From assembly GCA_964343975.1 (NCBI GenBank), contig CAYFLU010000071.1:1-15975 (forward strand): a stretch of 15,975 bases of DNA. The letters are read 5' to 3'. The notes below the pieces were generated by a model. That model was not told where the DNA came from, made no database searches, and worked only from the letters and a program-made list of their open reading frames with translations. Each line of letters starts with the position of its first letter. Positions within the stretch are counted from its first letter, which is position 1. Origin of the DNA: SCUN01 sp964343975 (GTDB taxonomy: Bacteria > Acidobacteriota > Vicinamibacteria > Vicinamibacterales > SCN-69-37). The position numbers were made by a program, and so were the translations under genes. Positions 8,078-14,055 of this stretch are shown here, piece by piece.

Positions 8078-9100
8078 CTACCGCGCCGCTCCGAAGTCCG
8101 CCGTCACCGACATGCCGGGCTTGAGCACGCCCTTGTCGTTATTCACGAGCACCTTCACGCGATAGACCAGCTTGGCGCGCTCGTTCGCGGTCTGCACGTT
8201 GCGCGGCGTGAACTCGGCCTGCGGCGACACATACGCGACCTTGCCGCTCAGCGTGTCACCCGCATCGGTGCGGATCGTCACCGCGCCATCGATCTTCACC
8301 GTCGGCACCATCGCCTCGGGCACATAGACATTCGCCCAGGCATGCGCGAGATCGATGATCACGACGAGCGGCGTGCCACGCGAGGCCAGCTCGCCGGGCT
8401 CCACCAGACGCGACGTCACCGTGCCGCCGCTCGGCGCCACCACGGTCGCTTCCTTCAAGTCGTTCTGCAGCGTCACGATCTGCGCGTCGACGGCCGCAAT
8501 CCGCGTCTTCGCCGTCTCGACTTCTTCTGGTCGCGCGCCGGCCTTGAGCCGCGCCACCAGTGCCGCCGCGGCGCGGATGCGATCGTTCGCGCCGCGCACC
8601 CGCGATTCCGCCAACTGACGCCGCGTGACCGCGTCGTCGCGCTGCTTCTGCGATCCGCTTTTGGCCGCGAGCAGTTGCTCGAACCGCGCTTCGTCGGCCT
8701 TCGCCGCCGCGAGGTCATCTTCCGCGGCCTTCCGATCCGACTCGGCCGCCGCCTGCTGGGCCTCGGCCTGCTGGATGTCCTCCACGCGGGAGCCGGCCTG
8801 CACGAGCCGCAGCTGTGCCACGGCCTGTGCCCGCTCAGCCTGCGCGCGGGCGATCGCGAGGTCCGTGTCTTTCGTGTCGATCGTCACGAGCGTCTGTCCC
8901 GCCTGCACGGTCTGCCCTTCGTTGACCGTCACCGTCGCGACGCGTCCCGCCACCTTCGCGGCGACGCGTACGTCCGTGGCCTCCACGTATCCCGAGGCAG
9001 CCGTGGCCGCCGGCGCCGCCGACGACTGGCAGGCGGTGTTGGCGAGCGCGAGCCCGCCGATGAGAAGTCCTCCAACGATCGTTCTGGTTGTGTGCGTCAT
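8078..9100 (-). CDS. HlyD-family periplasmic adaptor lipoprotein (YbhG-like)
   Basis: 340 residues. The N-terminus (MTHTTRTIVGGLLIGGLALA, then NTAC) is a signal sequence ending at C24, a likely though non-ideal lipobox, so the protein is probably lipid-anchored. A first lipoyl half-motif (about 44-75, with GRVATVTVNEGQTVQAGQ) leads into a long Ala/Glu/Arg-rich helical hairpin (about 80-215), then the second lipoyl half (APSGGTVTSRLVEPGELASR, 222-241) and a beta-barrel ending LKPGMSVTADF. This is the membrane-fusion subunit joining the ABC-2 permeases to the outer-membrane channel; the long hairpin is expected to contact the channel tip. Its ATG overlaps the TetR stop (ATGA at 9100-9097). Confidence 0.94.
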   Translation of the reverse strand: MTHTTRTIVGGLLIGGLALANTACQSSAAPAATAASGYVEATDVRVAAKVAGRVATVTVNEGQTVQAGQTLVTIDTKDTDLAIARAQAERAQAVAQLRLVQAGSRVEDIQQAEAQQAAAESDRKAAEDDLAAAKADEARFEQLLAAKSGSQKQRDDAVTRRQLAESRVRGANDRIRAAAALVARLKAGARPEEVETAKTRIAAVDAQIVTLQNDLKEATVVAPSGGTVTSRLVEPGELASRGTPLVVIIDLAHAWANVYVPEAMVPTVKIDGAVTIRTDAGDTLSGKVAYVSPQAEFTPRNVQTANERAKLVYRVKVLVNNDKGVLKPGMSVTADFGAAR

Positions 9101-9834
9101 CGTGTGCCTGCTTTGCTGCGGACCTTGCCGCGAACCCTCGTGCGAACGCTAGTCCCGCGCGTGTGTGATCGCGGCTTCGAAGCCTGTTTCCGAGACGCCG
9201 GTGGCGCCGCGAGCGCCCCCAACGTCATCCGTTTCACGTAATCGACGAAGACGTCGTCGTCCACTTCGGTCTGCGGCTGCGGCAGGCACGCCTTCACGCG
9301 CTGACGCATCGGGCGCGTGGCGAGGAAGAGAAAGAGCGGGCCGACAATGCCCATCTGGACGAGAAACGGCGGCATCGGCGCGAACTGTCCGGCGGCCGCG
9401 CCGGTCCGCACGATCTCGCCGAGCGTCGAGACGATCGTGACGATGTGCTCGAAGGTGGTGGCGTCGAGGTGCGCGCCGCCATCGGCCAGTTCGCGCAGCC
9501 ACATCCCCGGGAAGTGCGGCCGGGCCCGGCCCTCACGCGCGATCACATCCACGAATGCGCGCAGTTGGATGTCCGGCGGACCGCCGGCGGCCCGCAGCGC
9601 GCGCATCTGCACCGCGATCGACGCAAACATGTCGCCGACCACGGCCGTGTAGAGCGCGGACTTGTCGGCGTAGTGGTAATAGAGCATCGCCTTGTTCACG
9701 CTCGCGCGTTCGGCAATGCGATCGACCTTGGCGCCATCGAACCCATGCGCCGCGAACTCCTCGGCCGCCGCCGCAAAGATCCGGGCGCGTGACGCGTCGG
9801 CGTCTCGCGTGCGCCTGGGGGATGTCACGGGCAT
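9097..9834 (-). CDS. TetR/AcrR-family repressor of the efflux operon
   Basis: 245 residues. The N-terminal HTH is clear: SRARIFAAAAEEFAAHGFDG, then VDRIAERASVNKAMLYYHYA and DKSALYTAV (about 14-66). Residues 75-205 form the helical ligand and dimer domain, including a PGMWLRELADGG segment of the kind seen in TetR C-terminal domains. The last 32 residues (214-245) are odd: 12 Arg/Lys, no acidic residue, probably disordered. The gene leads the operon and its stop overlaps the adaptor start, so the repressor is co-transcribed with what it controls; E. coli CecR beside ybhGFSR is a comparable arrangement. A perfect dyad 7 bp upstream of its ATG is the likely operator. The inducer is unknown. Confidence 0.93.
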   Translation of the reverse strand: MPVTSPRRTRDADASRARIFAAAAEEFAAHGFDGAKVDRIAERASVNKAMLYYHYADKSALYTAVVGDMFASIAVQMRALRAAGGPPDIQLRAFVDVIAREGRARPHFPGMWLRELADGGAHLDATTFEHIVTIVSTLGEIVRTGAAAGQFAPMPPFLVQMGIVGPLFLFLATRPMRQRVKACLPQPQTEVDDDVFVDYVKRMTLGALAAPPASRKQASKPRSHTRGTSVRTRVRGKVRSKAGTR

Positions 9835-9840
9835 GTCTTA

Positions 9841-9870
9841 TAACTAACCAGATAGTTAATTCAGCGTCAA
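9841..9870 (-). promoter_or_regulatory. Promoter and TetR operator of the efflux operon
   Basis: A perfect inverted repeat, TAACTA (9841-9846), 6-bp spacer, TAGTTA (9853-9858), lies 7 nt before the TetR ATG. On the minus strand a -35 TTGACG (9865-9870) is followed after 17 bp by a -10-like TTAGTT (9842-9847), so the dyad fills the spacer and -10 box, the classic position for repression. The implied transcript start is at or next to the ATG and there is no Shine-Dalgarno, so the mRNA may be leaderless. The site was identified by symmetry and position, not by matching a known operator. Confidence 0.72.
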
Positions 9871-9885
9871 GGGCAAAGACACGTC

Positions 9886-9944
9886 GTCCCGGGTCCCGGG
9901 TCCCGCGTCCCGGGTTCAGTCCGCGGGGCCTGGGCCAGGTCCCG
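9886..9944. repeat. GTCCCGG heptad repeats and GC-rich hairpin after the LytTR operon
   Basis: Four adjoining heptads GTCCCGG, GTCCCGG, GTCCCGC, GTCCCGG fill 9886-9913 and a fifth copy sits at 9939-9945. Between them, 9924-9944 (CGGGGCCTGG, G, CCAGGTCCCG) forms a near-perfect inverted repeat with one G-U pair and a tiny loop. It lies between the end of the LytTR gene (9969) and the TetR promoter. It may act as a transcription block for the upstream operon, but there is no T-tract, so an ordinary intrinsic terminator is not shown. Confidence 0.6.
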
Positions 9945-9968
9945 GGGGCGGTCCAGAGTGCCGGGGCG

Positions 9969-10712
9969 CTACAGCAGTTCCTGCAGCCGTTGGTAGCCGG
10001 CGCGGCTGATCGGGACCTTGCGGCCGTCCGTGAGGATGGCCACGCGGCTGTCCTTGGCGTAGAGCTCGACCTTCGACAGGCGCTCGATGTTCAGGATGTA
10101 GGACCGGTGCACGCGCACGAAGCGGCGCGGGTCGAGTTGGCCTTCGAGGTCACCGAGCGTGTGTTCCTTCAGGAGCGACTTGCCGCCGGTGTGCACGGCC
10201 ACGTAGTCGTCCTGCGCCTCGAGGTAGTCGATCTTCCCCACCGGCACCACGTGTACGTTCGCGCCGTCGCGGATCACGAGACGGTCGAGCGGCCCACTGT
10301 CGGGGCGCGCCGCGGCGCGTACGGCCTTCGGGTCTGGCAGCGGCTGCCCGTGCCGCTGACGCGCACGCTCGAGTGCCGCCTGCAGTCGTTCGCGGGCGAA
10401 CGGCTTCAGCAGGTAGTCGACCGCGTGCACCTCGAAGGCCTTGAGCGCGAATTCGTCGTACGCCGTGATGAAGATGACCGGCACCTGACGGCCGATAAGC
10501 TCGAGCACGTCGAACCCGTCGAGCTTGGGCATCTGCACGTCGAGCAACAGCAGATCCACCGGGTGCTCGTTGATCACCCGTACCGCTTCGAAGCCATTCG
10601 CGCACTCGCCGACGATCGTCGTCCCGCCAAGCGCTTCGAGATCATGGCGCACGGCCAGACGGGCCGGTTCCTCATCGTCCACGATCAACACACGCAGCCC
10701 TGGACCACTCAT
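9969..10712 (-). CDS. LytTR-family response regulator
   Basis: 247 residues. The receiver domain (6-120) has the acidic pair D12/D13, phospho-acceptor D58 (LLLLDVQMP), T83 (FITAYD) and K103 (YLLKPF). After a linker, the LytTR DNA-binding domain (about 143-246) shows the IDYLEAQDDYVAVHTGGK, FVRVHRSYILNIERL and DGRKVPISR signatures. It is the output partner of the kinase encoded just upstream, whose stop overlaps this ATG by 4 nt (ATGA at 10712-10709). LytTR regulators usually bind paired direct repeats and control envelope, polysaccharide or virulence genes. The target is not evident here, though self-control of the 9969-13170 operon is plausible. It is the last gene of that operon. Confidence 0.95.
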   Translation of the reverse strand: MSGPGLRVLIVDDEEPARLAVRHDLEALGGTTIVGECANGFEAVRVINEHPVDLLLLDVQMPKLDGFDVLELIGRQVPVIFITAYDEFALKAFEVHAVDYLLKPFARERLQAALERARQRHGQPLPDPKAVRAAARPDSGPLDRLVIRDGANVHVVPVGKIDYLEAQDDYVAVHTGGKSLLKEHTLGDLEGQLDPRRFVRVHRSYILNIERLSKVELYAKDSRVAILTDGRKVPISRAGYQRLQELL

Positions 10713-11836
10713 GCGTTCGCCTCATTCGCCATCTTCGCGTCGGGACCGGTCGGGGTCGCGCTGGACGCGTCGGCCACATCGACGACCGGCACCGTGACCA
10801 CCACACGGAGCGAGGTCTCCCCCGCTTCGCTGACAACCGACGCCTCACGGCCGTAGGCCGCAAGCAGCCGGCGCCGCACGATGTCGAGGCCGAGGCCCGT
10901 GCCCTTGCGGCGCACCGCATCAGGATCACGCGGGTTCTCGACGATGATCACGGCGGTGTCGCCGCTGCGCTCGGCCTGAATCGTCACGATGCCGCCGTCG
11001 ATCAGACCGGCGATGCCGTGCCGCACCGCGTTCTCGACGAGCGGCTGCAACAGCAGCGCGGGCACCATCACGGTGCCGGCGTGGGCCGAGACCGTGGAAC
11101 CGACCTGCAGGCGCGCACCAAAGCGCACCTGTTCGATCTCGAGGTATTGCCGCACGAGCGCGACCTCGCGATGCAGCGGAATCCGCCCGAGCCCACCGAG
11201 CGAGAGGCTGTCGCGGAAGAAATCGCCGAGGCGCTGGCACATCGCGCGTGCGCGCGGCGGATCCACGCCGATCAGTCCCGAGATCGAGTTCAGGCTGTTG
11301 AAGAGGAAGTGCGGATCGATCTGAGCACGGAGCGCCCGCAGTTCCGCGTCGCGCGCGGCAATTTCCGACTCGAGCACCCGCCGCTCCGTCTTCACCGCCT
11401 GCTGGTACGCGCGGAAGACATAGTGCAGCGCGAGAGCGATGAGATAGCCCATCGCCCCCACCGTGATGAGGAGCGGCGCGAGCAGCGCGGGCTGCGAGGG
11501 GCCGGGGTTGATGTCGGGCAGGCCGAGGCGACCGAGGCCGATCCACCACAGATGCCCGAGCGCCGCCCAGAGAGCCGCGGTGACGAGCGCGGCCGACACG
11601 GCCGTGCCGGCGACGCGCACGGCCGATTCCGGCGTCATCGGGAGCGCCCGCGCCAGATAGAACCCCGACATCGACGCGGGCGCCGCGACCAGCGCGAGCG
11701 GCAGCGCGAAGGCCACCGCCGGCTGCCACGGCGTCCCGAGCAGCGGATGCACGAGGAGCGTGAGGATCACGCCCAAGATCGTCCAGCCGAGGAGGTGGAC
11801 GATCGCACGTGGCCGACTGCCGAGGACCGGCGGCAT
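10709..11836 (-). CDS. LytS/YehU-type sensor histidine kinase
   Basis: 375 residues. Four predicted membrane segments (about 12-32, 40-62, 76-98, 117-141) with no sizeable extracellular sensor domain, then a short coiled coil (145-172) and the His_kinase core: QIDPHFLFNSLNSISGLIG with phospho-acceptor H176, the N-box LVENAVRHG (N269) and the G-box KGTGLGLDIVRRR (311-323). The final 30 residues are a loose Ala/Asp/Ser tail. With almost no sensor region of its own, it may read its signal inside the membrane or through the LiaI/LiaF-like proteins encoded upstream, in the way LiaF controls LiaS; this is inference from gene order. Start 11836 is 3 nt after the LiaF-like stop; stop overlaps the LytTR gene. 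Confidence 0.94.
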   Translation of the reverse strand: MPPVLGSRPRAIVHLLGWTILGVILTLLVHPLLGTPWQPAVAFALPLALVAAPASMSGFYLARALPMTPESAVRVAGTAVSAALVTAALWAALGHLWWIGLGRLGLPDINPGPSQPALLAPLLITVGAMGYLIALALHYVFRAYQQAVKTERRVLESEIAARDAELRALRAQIDPHFLFNSLNSISGLIGVDPPRARAMCQRLGDFFRDSLSLGGLGRIPLHREVALVRQYLEIEQVRFGARLQVGSTVSAHAGTVMVPALLLQPLVENAVRHGIAGLIDGGIVTIQAERSGDTAVIIVENPRDPDAVRRKGTGLGLDIVRRRLLAAYGREASVVSEAGETSLRVVVTVPVVDVADASSATPTGPDAKMANEANA

Positions 11837-11839
11837 GCG

Positions 11840-12628
11840 CTAGGACTTCACTTCCGCGCCGCCCATGATCGCCATGCCCTTGATCACGAGGCGATGACGG
11901 TACGGCTGCACGTGACTCGACCGGTCGTCGACGCCGCCCATGATCGGCGTCACTTCGGAGATCACCTGCCAGTCGGGGGGCACGCGAATCTGGATGCCGC
12001 CCCAGATGGCAAACACATCGATCACCGATTCGCCGCCCTGCGCCTGGCACTGCCGCAGATCGAACTCGACGCCGCCCATGATCGCCGTGAGGTTCGCCCG
12101 CCGGAACGTCGACGAAAAGAGGTTCCGCTTCACGCCCGACCACAACGCAAACGCCGTGATCACATCATCGCGACGCGTGCCGCCATCAGCCGTCGACGCG
12201 GCGGCGCTCATCGGCGGAGGGGCGCCCGCCCCCCCACCAACGCCCGAGCCGATCGGACCGCTGTCCATCGGGGCGCTGCTCCCACGCTGGGTGGCGCGCA
12301 TGATCAGGTAGACGCCAAACGCCACGAGCGCGAGCGGCCACCACTCGTCGATATAGAAGTTGAGATGAAACGCCGTGTTCGCGGTTTGCCACAGCCCCGC
12401 GATCACGAGGATGCCGCCAAAGAGCTTGCGCGACCCGGAAGCCTCGCGATCAAGGAGCATTGAGAGACCGGCCGCGGTGAACACGAGCGGCCAGAACTCG
12501 ATCACGCGCGTGATGTTCGGCGCAATCCCGAGGTTTTCGGCCGTGAGGAGCAGGCCGAAGATCACGATCGCGATGCCGAAAATGACTTGCGGCGACACGT
12601 GCCAGCGAGTGCGGAGTTCGTCGTTCAT
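11840..12628 (-). CDS. LiaF-like membrane protein with IMGG beta repeats
   Basis: 262 residues from the ATG at 12628. Four membrane segments (about 14-30, 44-58, 68-85, 96-111) form two similar hairpins, each with a W-P before its second helix (FWPLVF, WWPLAL). A Gly/Pro/Ser linker (115-150) follows, then a soluble C-terminal domain with repeats: AIMGGVEFDL (182), AIWGGIQIRV (207), PIMGGVDDRS (228) and AIMGGAEVKS (253), typical of the LiaF-like C-terminal domain. Start choice: a GTG at 12634 is in frame, but the ATG at 12628 has the better Shine-Dalgarno spacing (8 nt) and gives a 4-nt ATGA overlap with the preceding gene. LiaF proteins restrain a cell-envelope-stress kinase; the kinase gene follows after 3 nt, supporting a similar role. 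Confidence 0.88.
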   Translation of the reverse strand: MNDELRTRWHVSPQVIFGIAIVIFGLLLTAENLGIAPNITRVIEFWPLVFTAAGLSMLLDREASGSRKLFGGILVIAGLWQTANTAFHLNFYIDEWWPLALVAFGVYLIMRATQRGSSAPMDSGPIGSGVGGGAGAPPPMSAAASTADGGTRRDDVITAFALWSGVKRNLFSSTFRRANLTAIMGGVEFDLRQCQAQGGESVIDVFAIWGGIQIRVPPDWQVISEVTPIMGGVDDRSSHVQPYRHRLVIKGMAIMGGAEVKS

Positions 12629-13050
12629 CGCCACTGCCCTCCATTCGACGAGTCGTTGCCGGACGCGTTCGTGTCAGATGACGACACGGCCGGGCGACGC
12701 GTGAAGCTGCCTACGATCATGGAGAGACCACCGGCCACGATGAAGAGCGGCCACGAGTCTCTGAACGAGAGCCAATGATTCTGATTGGCAAGAAACAGCA
12801 CGCCCGCGAAGATCATCCACAGGCCCGAGCTGAACCGGTTCCGGCGCCGCCGCGCCGCGCCACGACGGCCGGGGATCACACTCGGCTCGCCGTCTTCTCC
12901 GGGAAACGCCACCATCACCGCGCCGACGGCGATCAGGATCACCGGCCACAGCCGCTGAAAGCTCATGTAGCCCTGCCGGTCGGCCAGAAACAGCAGGCCC
13001 ACCGTGACAAGGATGATGCCGGTGCCAATGCTTGATCGTTCGTCGCTCAT
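12625..13050 (-). CDS. LiaI/LiaF-like four-helix membrane protein
   Basis: 141 residues with membrane segments near 9-23, 34-49, 76-90 and 99-116, and an Arg-rich cytoplasmic loop GRRGAARRRRNR (61-72). The protein is an internal duplication: GIILVTVGLLFLADRQGYMS (11-30) continuing to FQRLWPVILIAVG matches GLWMIFAGVLFLANQNHWLS (76-95) continuing to FRDSWPLFIVAGG. This hairpin unit (membrane helix, SF..xWP, membrane helix) is the one found in LiaI/LiaF-type N-terminal domains. A Ser/Asn/Gly-rich tail follows. A TGAGGG Shine-Dalgarno lies 4 nt before the ATG; the stop overlaps the LiaF-like start. Probably a partner of the LiaF-like protein in envelope-stress sensing (inference). Confidence 0.85.
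   Translation of the reverse strand: MSDERSSIGTGIILVTVGLLFLADRQGYMSFQRLWPVILIAVGAVMVAFPGEDGEPSVIPGRRGAARRRRNRFSSGLWMIFAGVLFLANQNHWLSFRDSWPLFIVAGGLSMIVGSFTRRPAVSSSDTNASGNDSSNGGQWR
12637..12642 (-). promoter_or_regulatory. Shine-Dalgarno deciding the LiaF-like start
   Basis: GGAGGG on the minus strand lies 8 nt before the ATG at 12628 but only 2 nt before the in-frame GTG at 12634, favouring the ATG. Confidence 0.75.
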
Positions 13051-13062
13051 GATGCCCTCACT

Positions 13063-13170
13063 TTACCGGCTGATCGCTGCGAACAGCGTCCACAGGATCA
13101 CCACCGCCGCCAGGGCCGCGCTGGCCCCGGTGATTGCCACTCCGGTCATCCACTTTTGCCGTGTCGTCAT
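13063..13170 (-). CDS. Small single-pass membrane peptide (35 residues), first gene of the sensory operon
   Basis: A 35-codon frame reads MTTRQKWMTGVAITGASAAL, then AAVVILWTLFAAISR and TAA. It has a basic N-terminus (R4, K6), one hydrophobic stretch (about 10-32) and a C-terminal Arg, the layout of a single-pass peptide. It is on the same strand as the LiaI-like gene and ends 12 nt before it. There is no Shine-Dalgarno, but a -10-like TATCGT (13182-13187, minus) stands 11 nt upstream of the ATG, which fits a nearly leaderless start as for other first genes here. No family is recognised. It could be chance in a GC-rich region, though the clean membrane profile and position argue for a real gene. 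Confidence 0.55.
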   Translation of the reverse strand: MTTRQKWMTGVAITGASAALAAVVILWTLFAAISR

Positions 13171-13181
13171 GGTTCACTGTC

Positions 13182-13187
13182 ACGATA
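13182..13187 (-). promoter_or_regulatory. Possible -10 box of the LiaF/LytTR operon
   Basis: TATCGT on the minus strand lies 11 nt before the ATG of the 35-residue gene. The hexamer 17 bp further upstream (GAGACG) is a poor -35, so the call is tentative. No dyad or direct-repeat site for a LytTR regulator was recognised in 13171-13269. Confidence 0.3.
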
Positions 13188-13269
13188 CGGGGCCCGTGGG
13201 GAGCCGTCTCGGGCCTCCCGGCCAGTGGCGGGCGGCTGTCGGTGAATGGCGACCGCGAGCGGCCACCAC

Positions 13270-13298
13270 CGGACACCCCGCCGTGGACAGGCTAGAAT
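13270..13298 (+). promoter_or_regulatory. Probable promoter of the ATPase-Sco operon
   Basis: CGGACA (13270-13275), 17-bp spacer, TAGAAT (13293-13298). The -10 matches the sigma-70 consensus at five of six positions and the -35 at four of six. The start would fall near 13305, leaving a short leader with a GGAG Shine-Dalgarno at 13315-13318, 5 nt before the ATG at 13324. Confidence 0.5.
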
Positions 13299-13323
13299 CG
13301 GACCCAGTTCCCACGGAGACCTC

Positions 13324-14055
13324 ATGGCGTTTTTCTCCCGCACCACCCCGGCCGCGGCCCCGGCCGAGATCGAACTGGCCCCGGGCGAACCGCTCATCGC
13401 GGTCCGCAACCTCGAGAAGTCGTACGCGCACGGCACCAGCCGGTCGTGGGTGCTGCGCCGGATCGCACTCGATATCAAGGACGGCGAGTTCGTGTCGATC
13501 ATGGGGCCGTCGGGCGCCGGCAAGTCGACGCTGCTCCACATCCTCGGCATGCATGACAGTGCCTGGACCGGCGAGTACGTCTTCAACGGCCATCCCGTCC
13601 ATGCGATGGGCACGAAAGAGCGCGCCGCGCTCCACAAGCGCTACATCGGCTTCGTGTTTCAGAGCTACCACCTGCTCGACCATCTCACGGTGTACGAAAA
13701 CCTCGACGTGCCGCTCTCCTACCGCGACATCAAGAAGTCGGAGCGCGACAGCATCGTGTGCGACGTGCTCGATCGCTTCTCGATCGTGGGGAAAAAGGAT
13801 CTCTACCCGAACCAGCTCTCGGGAGGACAGCAGCAGCTCGTCGCCGTGGCCCGTGCGGTGATCGCCAATCCAAAAGTCATCCTCGCCGACGAGCCCACCG
13901 GCAATCTCCACTCGAGCCAGGGCCGCGAGATCATGGAACTCTTCAAGAAGTTGAACGACGCGGGGACGACGATCATTCAGGTGACGCATTCGGAAGCCAA
14001 TGCCGCGTTCGGCTCGCGCGTGATCGAACTGAAGGACGGATGGGTACAGCAGTGA
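13324..14055 (+). CDS. LolD/MacB-type ABC transporter ATPase without a nearby permease
   Basis: 243 residues. A 22-residue Pro/Ala-rich lead is followed by the ATPase: Walker A GPSGAGKST (61-69), Q-loop VFQSYHLLDHLTVYEN (Q113), signature LSGGQQQ (165-171), Walker B VILADEPTGNL (185-195) and H-loop THSE (H222). The ADEPTGNL and LLDHLTVYENLDVPL motifs place it in the MacB/LolD/FtsE group, whose partners are MacB/FtsX-type permeases used in lipoprotein transport, peptide export or mechanotransmission. No such permease is in the window, so the partner must be beyond the window. The frame is open back to 13246, but 13324 is preferred: GGAG 5 nt upstream and a promoter at 13270-13298 inside the longer version. 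It overlaps the Sco gene at its 3' end. Confidence 0.92.
   Translation: MAFFSRTTPAAAPAEIELAPGEPLIAVRNLEKSYAHGTSRSWVLRRIALDIKDGEFVSIMGPSGAGKSTLLHILGMHDSAWTGEYVFNGHPVHAMGTKERAALHKRYIGFVFQSYHLLDHLTVYENLDVPLSYRDIKKSERDSIVCDVLDRFSIVGKKDLYPNQLSGGQQQLVAVARAVIANPKVILADEPTGNLHSSQGREIMELFKKLNDAGTTIIQVTHSEANAAFGSRVIELKDGWVQQ

Noticed and set aside
9555..10856. 433-codon plus-strand open frame across the TetR gene, its promoter and the LytTR gene
   Set aside because: It is antisense to two clearly recognised genes, has no domain, is rich in Arg/Ala/His as expected of the opposite strand of GC-rich coding DNA, and would run through the operator.
11018..12463. 481-codon plus-strand open frame opposite the kinase and LiaF-like genes
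   Set aside because: Composition is almost entirely Arg/His/Ala/Glu/Asp low complexity and it mirrors conserved genes on the other strand.
13058..13276. 72-codon minus-strand frame overlapping the 35-residue gene
   Set aside because: It has no hydrophobic segment or motif, is Arg/Pro/Gly-rich, and lies out of frame with the better-supported membrane peptide.
13246..13323. 26-residue N-terminal extension of the LolD/MacB-type ATPase
   Set aside because: The ATG at 13324 has a well-placed GGAG and the likely -35/-10 pair falls inside the extension.
13758..14039. Upstream extension of the Sco gene inside the ATPase gene
   Set aside because: The extra residues are an out-of-frame reading of ATPase motifs; starting at 14052 (or 14040) puts the lipoprotein signal at the N-terminus.
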